From: Nocardia spumae
GTDB lineage: Bacteria; Actinomycetota; Actinomycetes; Mycobacteriales; Mycobacteriaceae
DNA: 64,000 bases
NCBI RefSeq assembly: GCF_020733635.1
Contig: NZ_JAJFZL010000001.1
Coordinates: forward strand, 5,270,001-5,334,000
Reading direction: 5' to 3'
In this document: piece after piece, positions 35,351 to 44,832 of the stretch
Layout: each line of letters starts with the position of its first letter
How positions within the stretch are numbered: the first letter of the stretch is position 1
Notes under the pieces: model-generated
What the model saw: the letters and a program-made list of their open reading frames with translations, nothing else
Database searches by the model: none
What the model was told of the DNA's origin: nothing
Program-made: the position numbers and the translations under genes

Positions 35351-35542
35351 GTGTTGTACACCTTCGAAACCGCCACCCAGTACGTCATCGCGGAACTGGA
35401 GGCGAAGGGCACGGCGAGCCGCGAAGACTTCGATGTGCCGGCCATCGTCGCCACCTCCCACGCCATCGCCGAAAGCTGGAACCTCGAGGCATTGGACAGG
35501 CATACGTTCTGGAGTATCGCGGCGAGCAATCTGCGGGCATAG
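35351..35542 (+). CDS. Small conserved-looking protein, 63 residues
   Basis: GTG 35351 is preceded by GGAGAG at good spacing. The protein reads LYTFETATQYVIAELEAKGT, ASREDFDVPAIVATSHAIAE and LDRHTFWSIAASNLRA. It is soluble and mostly helical, without cysteines. The regular coding pattern and ribosome site make it a real gene. I do not recognise a function. It is preceded by a possible regulator site and faces the AraC gene end. Confidence 0.65.
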   Translation: MLYTFETATQYVIAELEAKGTASREDFDVPAIVATSHAIAESWNLEALDRHTFWSIAASNLRA

Positions 35543-35616
35543 TGTCGCGGGGGTGCTCGATCACCGACCCGGACGCGGGCTACCGAGCCCACGCCCAGGC
35601 CGGTGATCGAGTTGAT

Positions 35617-36624
35617 TCACGCCTGGCAGTCGGCGGAGCCCGCGGCTCGCGTATGCGCCACCATCGACCAGCGCCGCGCCGCGCGCCGCATCGATCCGGC
35701 GTCGGCATAGCCGAGCAGCTCGGCCTGACGTTCTCTGCTCAGCGGGCCGGCCGCCGCCGCCCGGGCCAGCCGAGCCCGATCCAGCTCCTGACGCCAGGTG
35801 GTCCCGGCCTCGGCCAAGCGGCGCTGCAGGGTTCGCGGGCTGGTGGCGAGCCGGCGCGCCACCTGATCGAGCGACACCTCACCGTGCGCGAAGGCATCCG
35901 CCAGCGCGCTCGCCACCTGCTCCGGCCAGGCCGAAACCAAGGGCGGCGGTGGCGGCAAGGCCGCGGCCAGCGGCTGCAACACATCGGCGAGAACCGGATC
36001 GGCCGTGGTCAGCGGCAGATTCATATCGGAGGACCGGAACGTCATGCAGTCCACGCCGGCATCGAATTCCAGAATCGCGGAACCGAACACTTCGGCGAAG
36101 GCGCCGAGTCGCGGCGGTGCGGACTGGCGCAGCGAAACCCGCACCGGATCCAGTGGACCCGCCACCACCCGGCGGGCGCGGGTCAGCACCGCGACCAGGC
36201 CCCACATCTGCACCAGCTCACGACCTCGGCCCTCGCCCTCGATCATGTCCAGATACAGCGTGGTCTCGTCCTCGTTGTCCACCGCCAGTTCGAAGCGGTG
36301 GTTGGTGGTCACCGCGGTGACATAGGGCCCACACGTCGCCAGTCCGGCACCGACGGTGGGCGCACTGGCGAACAGATAGTCGTAGAGCCGGGTGGCGGCC
36401 AATTGATATCTGCTGGCCACATGTAAGGCCACATCGGGATCGTCGAGCCATTTCTCGCCGATCTCCCATAACCGGGCGAAGATCGGCGAGGGCACATGAA
36501 CGCCTTCTCCAGCAAGCGTCCATTCGGGTAGTTCGCATTCGCGCAGCAGACGGTCACGATCGAGCCCGGCGTCCGACATCTGCGAGATCACGAAACGATG
36601 CAGCATAGTCTGGTCGGTAGCCAT
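35617..36624 (-). CDS. AraC-family transcriptional regulator with Arabinose_bd-type N-terminus
   Basis: The 335-residue protein has the long N-terminal domain of OruR/ArgR-like AraC regulators (RLWEIGEKWLDDPDVALHVA, YDYLFASAPTVGAGL) and a C-terminal HTH_18 domain (HGEVSLDQVARRLATSPRTL, QRRLAEAGTTWRQELDRARL, ELLGYADAGSMRRAARRW). The last recognition segment normally ends in a W-x-G-x-x-P motif; here it is WSMVAHTRAAG, slightly divergent. ATG 36624 follows GGAGGG. It is divergent from the VOC gene with a 218-bp gap. Target and ligand unknown. Confidence 0.9.
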   Translation of the reverse strand: MATDQTMLHRFVISQMSDAGLDRDRLLRECELPEWTLAGEGVHVPSPIFARLWEIGEKWLDDPDVALHVASRYQLAATRLYDYLFASAPTVGAGLATCGPYVTAVTTNHRFELAVDNEDETTLYLDMIEGEGRGRELVQMWGLVAVLTRARRVVAGPLDPVRVSLRQSAPPRLGAFAEVFGSAILEFDAGVDCMTFRSSDMNLPLTTADPVLADVLQPLAAALPPPPPLVSAWPEQVASALADAFAHGEVSLDQVARRLATSPRTLQRRLAEAGTTWRQELDRARLARAAAAGPLSRERQAELLGYADAGSMRRAARRWSMVAHTRAAGSADCQA

Positions 36625-36842
36625 ATCCCTCCTGCCTCATTCGCGTCCCCGAACACGTTGTGGGAAACGCTAATCACTTGGACCAACGTTTCGACTCATA
36701 TTCACTCCGATTGTGGCGGTCGGCACGTCCGCGGAATAGATTGATCCTGGTCACCCGGCTCTCGATCCCGAATTGTGACCAACCGCCGACACCGTCCGAT
36801 TCGTTCAAGACCGGGTGCGCGACAGCGATCTACCGTTGCCGC

Positions 36843-37223
36843 ATGGCACCTGAACTCAACGCAATCGGCGTGGTCGTCTCCGATCTGACGGCCGCGCTCA
36901 CCTTCTATCGCCGGCTCGGACTGGAATTCGGAGACATTGTCGGCGGCGGACATGTGGAAGCTCCACTGCCCGGCGGATTCCGGCTCATGCTCGACAGTGA
37001 GGACAACGTCGGCGCCGGCGGCAGCTGGAACGGCCGGGAGGGCCGGATCGGGCTGGCCTTCGGTTGCGCCTCACCGGCCGAGGTGGACGCGGTATTCGAC
37101 GATCTGGTCGGGGCCGGCTATCACGGCGAGACGAAGCCGTTCGATGCCGTGTGGGGCCAGCGGTACGCGAGCGTGCACGATCCCGACGGCAACGGCGTCG
37201 ACCTCTACGCACCGCTGAGCTGA
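36843..37223 (+). CDS. VOC-family (glyoxalase/bleomycin-resistance) protein
   Basis: The 126-residue protein has two paired beta-alpha-beta-beta-beta modules: LNAIGVVVSDLTAALTFYRR, LGLEFGD in the first and VDAVFDDLVGAGYHGETKPF, then VHDPDGNGVDLYAPL in the second. The Asp/Glu/His metal positions are only partly kept, so it may bind a ligand rather than catalyse. ATG 36843. It ends inside the convergent AraC gene: the two coding regions overlap tail-to-tail by 19 bp, an unusual arrangement. Confidence 0.9.
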   Translation: MAPELNAIGVVVSDLTAALTFYRRLGLEFGDIVGGGHVEAPLPGGFRLMLDSEDNVGAGGSWNGREGRIGLAFGCASPAEVDAVFDDLVGAGYHGETKPFDAVWGQRYASVHDPDGNGVDLYAPLS

Positions 37224-37951
37224 TCCTCGGCGCCGGTCGGCGCGCGACCGCCGATCACGCCGCCGGGAGATCGGCCCGTGAGAGCCCGGATATCACGGCT
37301 CATATGCGCCTGATCGGCATATCCGGCCAGCACCGCGGTATCGGCGAGGCCGATATCGGAGCGGGCCAGCTCCAGGGCCCGCCGCATCCGCAGCACCCGG
37401 GCCAGGAGCTTCGGTCCGTAACCGAAGGCCGCGACCGATAGCCGGTGCAGCCGCCGCGCGCCCAGGCCCAGGGCGTCGGCGGTGGCCGCGACCGAGTCCC
37501 CCGCGTCCAGCCGGCGCACGATCAGGGCCAGAACCGGATCCGGGGGGACGGTGGCCTCCGCGCAGCGGCGCGCCACATCCTCGAGCCCGCGCAGCGGATC
37601 CGGTGCGGCCGACACCAGATCGGTCATGGCCCGGGCCCGCCGCGACGACCACACCTCGCTGAGCTCGGCGCGGCGGTCGAGCAGTTCGTACGCCGGTACG
37701 CCGAGCAGCGCGGGCGCCGTCCCCGGCGCGAATCGGATCCCGTACACCGTGGAGTGCTCGCGGGCCGTACCGAGCTGGGCGCGAGTATCGGGCCCGGCCA
37801 CCACCAGCCGGCCGTCGAGCCACACCAGATCCATACATCCGTCCGGAAGCACCGACACCGTCCCGGCGCACACGCGCCGCCGCCACACCACCGCGTCCGC
37901 GGGGATCAGCGCGCGACGTTCGTGATACGAATCCGGCAACGAGTCGGTCAC
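37205..37951 (-). CDS. AraC-family transcriptional regulator (DUF6597-like N-terminus)
   Basis: The 248-residue protein has an N-terminal cupin-like segment (SVLPDGCMDLVWLDGRLVVA, GIRFAPGTAPALLGVPAYEL) and a C-terminal AraC domain (SVAATADALGLGARRLHRLS, FGYGPKLLARVLRMRRALEL, DQAHMSRDIRALTGRSP). The layout is that of regulators often paired with VOC-family genes. GTG 37951. Its stop lies within the VOC gene's last codons (19-bp convergent overlap), so transcripts are antisense at their ends. Confidence 0.9.
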   Translation of the reverse strand: MTDSLPDSYHERRALIPADAVVWRRRVCAGTVSVLPDGCMDLVWLDGRLVVAGPDTRAQLGTAREHSTVYGIRFAPGTAPALLGVPAYELLDRRAELSEVWSSRRARAMTDLVSAAPDPLRGLEDVARRCAEATVPPDPVLALIVRRLDAGDSVAATADALGLGARRLHRLSVAAFGYGPKLLARVLRMRRALELARSDIGLADTAVLAGYADQAHMSRDIRALTGRSPGGVIGGRAPTGAEDQLSGA

Positions 37952-38099
37952 GATTCGAGGTTATCGCCCAGCGGTGACAGAATCGCCGCCGTGTGCGTGA
38001 TCGCGCCCACAACGAGTTGCTGATGGTTCGCTGCTCGCCGCTAGACTCTTCGGCCGGGACAGCGAAGACGTTTACGGATCGGATCGGATCGTGAGGGAC

Positions 38100-38603
38100 A
38101 TGCTCAAGGGTTTCAAAGACTTCCTGATGCGCGGCAACGTGATCGAATTGGCGGTGGCGGTGGTGATGGGCACCGCATTCACCGCGATCGTCACCTCGGT
38201 CACGAAGGGAATCGTGGAACCGCTACTCGCCGTCGTGGGCACCAACGGCCAGCTGGGATTCGGTGTGCAACTGGTCGCCGGTAAACCGGCCACATTCATC
38301 GCGCTGGGCCCCATCATCAGTGCGGCGATCAATTTCGTCATGGTCGCCGCCGTTATCTATTTCGTCCTGATTCTGCCGATGAACACTCTGCAGAAACGGT
38401 TCAGCCGTAAGAAGAAGGCCGTGCCGACGCAGACCGAATTGCTCATCGAAATCCGCGATCTGCTCGCCGCGCAGAGCGACCGCGATTCCTCCGATATCGA
38501 CGGGACATCCGGAAAGTCCCGAACCTCTGGAACTTCCGAAACATCGGAGACCGACGAGATCCGCCCCAAGCGCCGAGTGGCCGAGATGGTTCCCGAGCGT
38601 TGA
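38100..38603 (+). CDS. mscL: Large-conductance mechanosensitive channel
   Basis: The 167-residue protein starts MLKGFKDFLMRGNVIELAVA, the MscL N-terminal amphipathic helix and TM1. The pore-lining region continues VVMGTAFTAIVTSVTKGIV, TM2 is NFVMVAAVIYFVLILPMNTL, and the cytoplasmic helix has TELLIEIRDLLAAQ. It opens under hypo-osmotic stress in the membrane. I chose ATG 38100 by alignment with mycobacterial MscL; GTG 38091 is an alternative. The C-terminal tail beyond residue 120 is extended with Ser/Thr/Asp repeats, longer than the usual 150-residue protein. It is convergent with a TetR gene. Confidence 0.96.
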   Translation: MLKGFKDFLMRGNVIELAVAVVMGTAFTAIVTSVTKGIVEPLLAVVGTNGQLGFGVQLVAGKPATFIALGPIISAAINFVMVAAVIYFVLILPMNTLQKRFSRKKKAVPTQTELLIEIRDLLAAQSDRDSSDIDGTSGKSRTSGTSETSETDEIRPKRRVAEMVPER

Positions 38604-38620
38604 GCCCAAATACGCTGTAA

Positions 38621-39196
38621 CTACTGCTTTTTCTCCCCGACGAACTCGACGGTGGCGACCATCTGGCGGGCGATCCGCTCGGGATCGGCGCCCCCGAGTT
38701 CGGAATCGGTCAGCGCGCCTTCGCGCCACAGCGACGCGAAACCGTGCACCAATGACCAGGCGGCCAATTCCGTGGCCGGTCGCGCGGCATCGGAAACCCC
38801 CAATCGCGCTACTCCCGAACGCAATTCCGCACCGGAGGCGGTGCGTGCCGCGATCAGATCCGGATCGTCGGCGCGCAGCAGATCGTGGCGGAACATGACG
38901 TCGAAGTGGCCCGGGTATCGCCCGGCGAACCGAATGTAGGCGACCGCCATCTCACGGAAATCATCGTGCTCGGTACGCAATTCGTCTGCCAGCAATTCGA
39001 AACCGCGAATCGCGAGTGCGGTGAGCAGGCCCTGCCGGTTGCCGAAATGGTGCGCGGGCGCGGCATGTGAGACGCCGGCCCGCTGCGCCAGCGCACGCAG
39101 CGACACCGCGTCCACCCCCTCGGCCGCGATCTGATCCGCCGCCGCCCGCAGCAGGGTCGCCCGCAGATCTCCATGGTGGTAGCTGGTCTTGGTCAC
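38621..39196 (-). CDS. TetR/AcrR-family transcriptional regulator
   Basis: The 191-residue protein begins TKTSYHHGDLRATLLRAAAD, followed by VSLRALAQRAGVSHAAPAHH, FGNRQGLLTALAI, a distinctive TetR subgroup. The C-terminal part resembles the TetR_C WHG-type domain (AAWSLVHGFASLWREGAL). GTG 39196 abuts GAGG, so translation may be weak or leaderless. It is divergent from the serine-hydrolase remnant. No operator was found in the 98-bp gap; its target is not evident. Confidence 0.9.
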   Translation of the reverse strand: MTKTSYHHGDLRATLLRAAADQIAAEGVDAVSLRALAQRAGVSHAAPAHHFGNRQGLLTALAIRGFELLADELRTEHDDFREMAVAYIRFAGRYPGHFDVMFRHDLLRADDPDLIAARTASGAELRSGVARLGVSDAARPATELAAWSLVHGFASLWREGALTDSELGGADPERIARQMVATVEFVGEKKQ

Positions 39197-39294
39197 CCCT
39201 CGATCGTGGCGCAGCACCGTGGCCGGAGTCCACCAACACGCCCTGAGCGGCGCCGGGAACCGACAGCGACCTACCATCCGGTCCTCGAATCGAT

Positions 39295-39924
39295 GTGATG
39301 GACACCGCCACCGGGACGACCCTGGCCGGACTGAATACCGATCAGCGGTTCTACACCGCCTCCGTGGTGAAGCTGCTGATCGCGTTGGACGAGCTCAAAA
39401 GTGTGAACTGGCAGCCGGATTCGGACAGCGCCGCTCTGCTGAGCCGCATGCTCGCCACCAGTGACGACGATATCGCCGACACACTGTGGGACGGTGACGG
39501 CGGACCGGACATCGTGTCGCGCATGGCCGGCGCCATCGGCCTGAGCGACACCACGCCGCCGGACGACCCCACGCAGTGGGGCGAAACCCGGACCACCCCG
39601 GCCGATGTGGTCCGGATCTATCGCTCTCTCACCACCGGTATCCCGCCGTCGGCGCGCGACACCGTACTCACCGCACTGGACGACGCGGCCGCTACCGCCG
39701 CTGACGGGACCGATCAGTACTACGGCATACCGGACGCCCTTCCCGGCACCGAGTGGGCCGTCGAACGGGGCTGGATGACGCTCGACGATTCGACGACGCT
39801 GAATACCACCGGGCTGGTGTCCACGGATTCGGCGCGACCGGCCCTCGCCGCGCCGCCGGCAGTTGGTACCGCGACGGCCGAAACTGTAACATGTTCTAGT
39901 GCCTGTCCGTCGAATGACAGATAG
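39295..39924 (+). CDS. Serine hydrolase (class A beta-lactamase-like), probably truncated at both ends
   Basis: The core reads FYTASVVKLLIALDEL with the S-x-x-K nucleophile, SDDDIADTLWDGDGG (SDN-like position), TTPADVVRIYRSL and GTEWAVERGWMTLDDSTTLN. There is no signal peptide and little sequence before DTATGTTLAGL, although relatives are exported. After NTTGLVS the sequence departs from the usual YVVVLL-type ending into STDSARPALAAPPAVG. Both ends therefore look eroded. The GTG at 39295 has no clear ribosome site. A KstR-like motif lies within its last codons. Confidence 0.6.
   Translation: MMDTATGTTLAGLNTDQRFYTASVVKLLIALDELKSVNWQPDSDSAALLSRMLATSDDDIADTLWDGDGGPDIVSRMAGAIGLSDTTPPDDPTQWGETRTTPADVVRIYRSLTTGIPPSARDTVLTALDDAAATAADGTDQYYGIPDALPGTEWAVERGWMTLDDSTTLNTTGLVSTDSARPALAAPPAVGTATAETVTCSSACPSNDR
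39885..39898. promoter_or_regulatory. KstR-like operator match (TNNAACNNGTTNNA)
   Basis: TGTAACATGTTCTA fits the published KstR consensus at all eight fixed positions. It lies at the end of the eroded serine-hydrolase frame and 218 bp upstream of an SDR gene. The motif is short and may occur by chance. If real it would link that SDR to cholesterol or lipid catabolism. Confidence 0.35.
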
Positions 39925-40116
39925 TGAACTCGGCCGAACATCCGGCACCGGGTCGGGACTCGATAAACCGCGAGTATATCGACTCGACCACTGATAATTG
40001 AGAGCGTCAGAGCGGTCGCCCGCACGCCGAAGGTATGGCATGCAGGCGAATCGCTATTTACTTGTTGGCGGTGCGGCGATTAGTCTTGCGCCGATACCGA
40101 TCAGAAAGGACCTCGT

Positions 40117-40878
40117 ATGGACATCAACAATGCGGTCGCCGTGGTCACCGGCGGCGCGTCGGGTCTGGGCCTGGCCACGGTCAAGGAACTGCACAGCCAG
40201 GGCGCGAAAGTGGTGATCATCGACCTGCCGTCCTCCAACGGCGAATCGATCGCCAAGGAACTGGGCGACGGTGTGGTCTTCGCCGCGACCGATGTCACCA
40301 ACGAGGAGCAGGTCACCGCCGCGCTGGACGCCGCCGCGCAGCTGGGCACCCTGCGCATCGCGGTGAACTGCGCCGGAATCGGCAACGCGATCAAGACCGT
40401 CAGCAAGAAGGGCGCGTTCCCGCTGGCCGACTTCACCAAGATCATCAACGTCAACCTGATCGGCACGTTCAACGTGATCCGGCTGGCCGCCGAGCGCATC
40501 GCCGCCGCCGAACCGGTGGGCGAGGAACGCGGTGTCATCATCAACACCGCCTCGGTCGCCGCCTACGACGGCCAGATCGGCCAGGCCGCCTACTCCGCCT
40601 CCAAGGGCGGCATCGTGGGCATGACACTGCCGATCGCCCGCGATCTGGCGAGCCTGAACATCCGGGTGAACACGATCGCCCCCGGCCTCTTCCACACCCC
40701 GCTGTTCGCCACCCTGCCCGACGAGGCCATCAAGGCCCTCGGCGCCCAGGTCCCCCACCCCGCCCGTCTCGGCGACCCCACCGAGTACGCGGCCCTGGCC
40801 CGACACATCGTGGAGAACCCGATGCTCAACGGTGAGACCATCCGCCTCGACGGCGCGATCCGCATGGCGCCCCGCTGA
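40117..40878 (+). CDS. SDR, 3-hydroxyacyl-CoA dehydrogenase type II-like
   Basis: The 253-residue protein has [20 protein letters not shown] (NAD site), [32 protein letters not shown] (Tyr/Lys pair) and [20 protein letters not shown]. This pattern is that of HADH2/17-beta-HSD10-type enzymes that oxidise 3-hydroxyacyl-CoA or hydroxysteroids. AAAGGA precedes ATG 40117. It is monocistronic, with a very strong hairpin after it. The KstR-like motif upstream would suit a steroid or branched-lipid substrate, but that link is tentative. Confidence 0.92.
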   Translation: MDINNAVAVVTGGASGLGLATVKELHSQGAKVVIIDLPSSNGESIAKELGDGVVFAATDVTNEEQVTAALDAAAQLGTLRIAVNCAGIGNAIKTVSKKGAFPLADFTKIINVNLIGTFNVIRLAAERIAAAEPVGEERGVIINTASVAAYDGQIGQAAYSASKGGIVGMTLPIARDLASLNIRVNTIAPGLFHTPLFATLPDEAIKALGAQVPHPARLGDPTEYAALARHIVENPMLNGETIRLDGAIRMAPR

Positions 40879-40889
40879 TTTCGTGACAC

Positions 40890-40935
40890 TACGCGGCAGG
40901 GCCCGGCTTCCGTGGAAGCCGGGCCCTGCCGCGTA
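40890..40935. terminator. 22-bp perfect hairpin between convergent SDR and efflux genes
   Basis: Positions 40890-40911 pair without mismatch with 40914-40935, leaving a nominal 2-nt centre. It lies 11 bp after the SDR stop and 11 bp before the MFS stop, so it can end transcription from both sides. It is the longest perfect inverted repeat I noticed in the window. Confidence 0.8.
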
Positions 40936-40946
40936 CCTACCGGAGC

Positions 40947-43195
<2,249 letters not shown>

Positions 43196-43214
43196 CCCGA
43201 AAAACTAGCACAAA

Positions 43215-43228
43215 CTGAAATATTTCAG
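43215..43228. promoter_or_regulatory. Perfect 14-bp palindrome, TetR operator candidate
   Basis: CTGAAATATTTCAG, in the 73-bp gap between the S33 peptidase stop and the TetR start. An outer pair GCACAA (43208-43213) and TTGTGC (43240-43245) brackets it. Its AT-richness and symmetry point to a repressor site over the operon promoter. Confidence 0.6.
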
Positions 43229-43268
43229 AAACTGCAATGTTGTGCGGATCACGTTCGCACCTCGGCGC

Positions 43269-44765
43269 CTACCGCACCTCGTCGGGCCGGCACAGCAGAT
43301 CCGCGGCCGGTAGCGCGCCCGCTGCCAGGTAACCGTTGATGGCGTCGCCGACGCAGCGGCTCAGCCCCGGACGGAAGGTCATGTGGATCCGCACCCCGTC
43401 GAGGCCGACCAGGCGCGAGGCCGGCATCGCCCGGTGCAGCGCCACGGCGTGCGAATAGGGCGTACGCGGATCACCGGTGGCCGCCACGATGAGCGCCGGA
43501 ACCGAATTCCGCACCACGGTAGGAGGTTCCACGGGACGCGGCCAGAACGCACAGGGCTGGATATCGGCCGCCAGCGCACCGAACACCGGCTGGGCGGCAC
43601 GGCGGCTCTCGATCTCGGCCCAGTACCGCGCCGGCTCCTCCGGTGCCGGATCGTCACCGCACGCGATGAACGCCAGTGCCGAATCCTCGTAGGTGCGCAT
43701 CGACGACAACGTATCGGCGAGCCACGGTGTGCGCGCCGACTTCGCCGGGCCGCCGACCGCGGCCACGAGTTCGGCCACGGTATCGGCCGTCTTCTCGTTC
43801 AGGCGGTAGCTGGCGAGCAGATTGTGCAGCAGGAACGGCAGCCAGTGATCGTCGACGGTGAACCCGTCGACCGTGATCGGTTGCCGTGCCACGGCATTCA
43901 CGAGGTTCTCGACAGTCGCGCGGACCTGTTCGGGGGTGGCGCCGAGGTGATAGTCCGCGTCCCGGCCGGCGGCCCAGCCGGACCAGTCGTCCAGGGCCGC
44001 CTCATCGGCCGCGCCCCAGTCCCGCACCATCCCCGTCCAGTAACGGCCGGGATCGATGGCACTGTCGAGCACCATGCGGTCGACCCGATCCGGAAACAAC
44101 TGCGCGAAAACGGCTCCCAGATACGTCCCGTAGGAGACACCGTAGTAACTCAGCGCCGGTTCGCCGAGCACCCGGCGGACGATATCCATATCCCGGGCGG
44201 TATTGCGAGTCGTGAATTGCCGCAACTCGGCGGGATCCGTTGCCAGGCAACTCATGGCGAGCCGGGCCGCCCGCGCGGTGTCGGCGAGGAACCCGTCGAG
44301 GCCGACGCCCGCCGAGCGGATCATCTCACCGGTGTCCCAGCCGCAGGTCCGGCCGCCGGACCGGCCGACTCCCCGCGGATCCATGCCGATCAGGTCGTAT
44401 TGCGCCCGGACCTCCGGCGCCAGCACATCGCCCAGCAGATCGATCGTGTCCAGCCCCGAGGCGCCCGGGCCGCCCGGATCGGCCAGCAGGGCACCCCGGC
44501 GATGCCGGGGATCGGCCGCCGCGACGCGCGATACCGCGATGTCCAGGGTGCGGCCGTCCGGATCGGCGTAGTCCAGCGGCACCCGCACCTCACCGCATTC
44601 GCCGCCGGCGGCGTCCATATCGTCGATACCGCAGGATTTCCAATCCACCCGCTGGTGCCGGAAACGCTCGATACCCGTGATCGGCGCGACCACCGCGGCG
44701 CCCGACGCCGCCAGCAGTCCCACCACCGACACGATCGCCACGCACCAGCGGGACGCTCTCGTCAC
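43269..44765 (-). CDS. Secreted alpha/beta-hydrolase, S33 tripeptidyl aminopeptidase-like (second copy)
   Basis: The protein of about 498 residues has a signal peptide (CVAIVSVVGLLAASGAAVVA), ALLADPGGPGASGLDTIDLL, LIGMDPRGVGRSG, the nucleophile elbow YGVSYGTYLGAVF, ATGDPRTPYSHA and VRIHMTFRPGLSRC. It matches the 7306-8820 protein through most of its length, including DIQPCAFWPRPVEPPTVVRN in both. GTG 44765 is chosen for the signal peptide; the ribosome site is weak and an upstream GTG is possible. It is likely an exported peptidase or esterase. It lies between an efflux operon and the TrbL-like gene without clear linkage. Confidence 0.9.
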   Translation of the reverse strand: MTRASRWCVAIVSVVGLLAASGAAVVAPITGIERFRHQRVDWKSCGIDDMDAAGGECGEVRVPLDYADPDGRTLDIAVSRVAAADPRHRRGALLADPGGPGASGLDTIDLLGDVLAPEVRAQYDLIGMDPRGVGRSGGRTCGWDTGEMIRSAGVGLDGFLADTARAARLAMSCLATDPAELRQFTTRNTARDMDIVRRVLGEPALSYYGVSYGTYLGAVFAQLFPDRVDRMVLDSAIDPGRYWTGMVRDWGAADEAALDDWSGWAAGRDADYHLGATPEQVRATVENLVNAVARQPITVDGFTVDDHWLPFLLHNLLASYRLNEKTADTVAELVAAVGGPAKSARTPWLADTLSSMRTYEDSALAFIACGDDPAPEEPARYWAEIESRRAAQPVFGALAADIQPCAFWPRPVEPPTVVRNSVPALIVAATGDPRTPYSHAVALHRAMPASRLVGLDGVRIHMTFRPGLSRCVGDAINGYLAAGALPAADLLCRPDEVR

Positions 44766-44832
44766 CAAGGGATTTCGCGCTCGATCACGGTCTACAGCCA
44801 CCCGATCACGGTATCGGTCCGCGCACCGCGAA

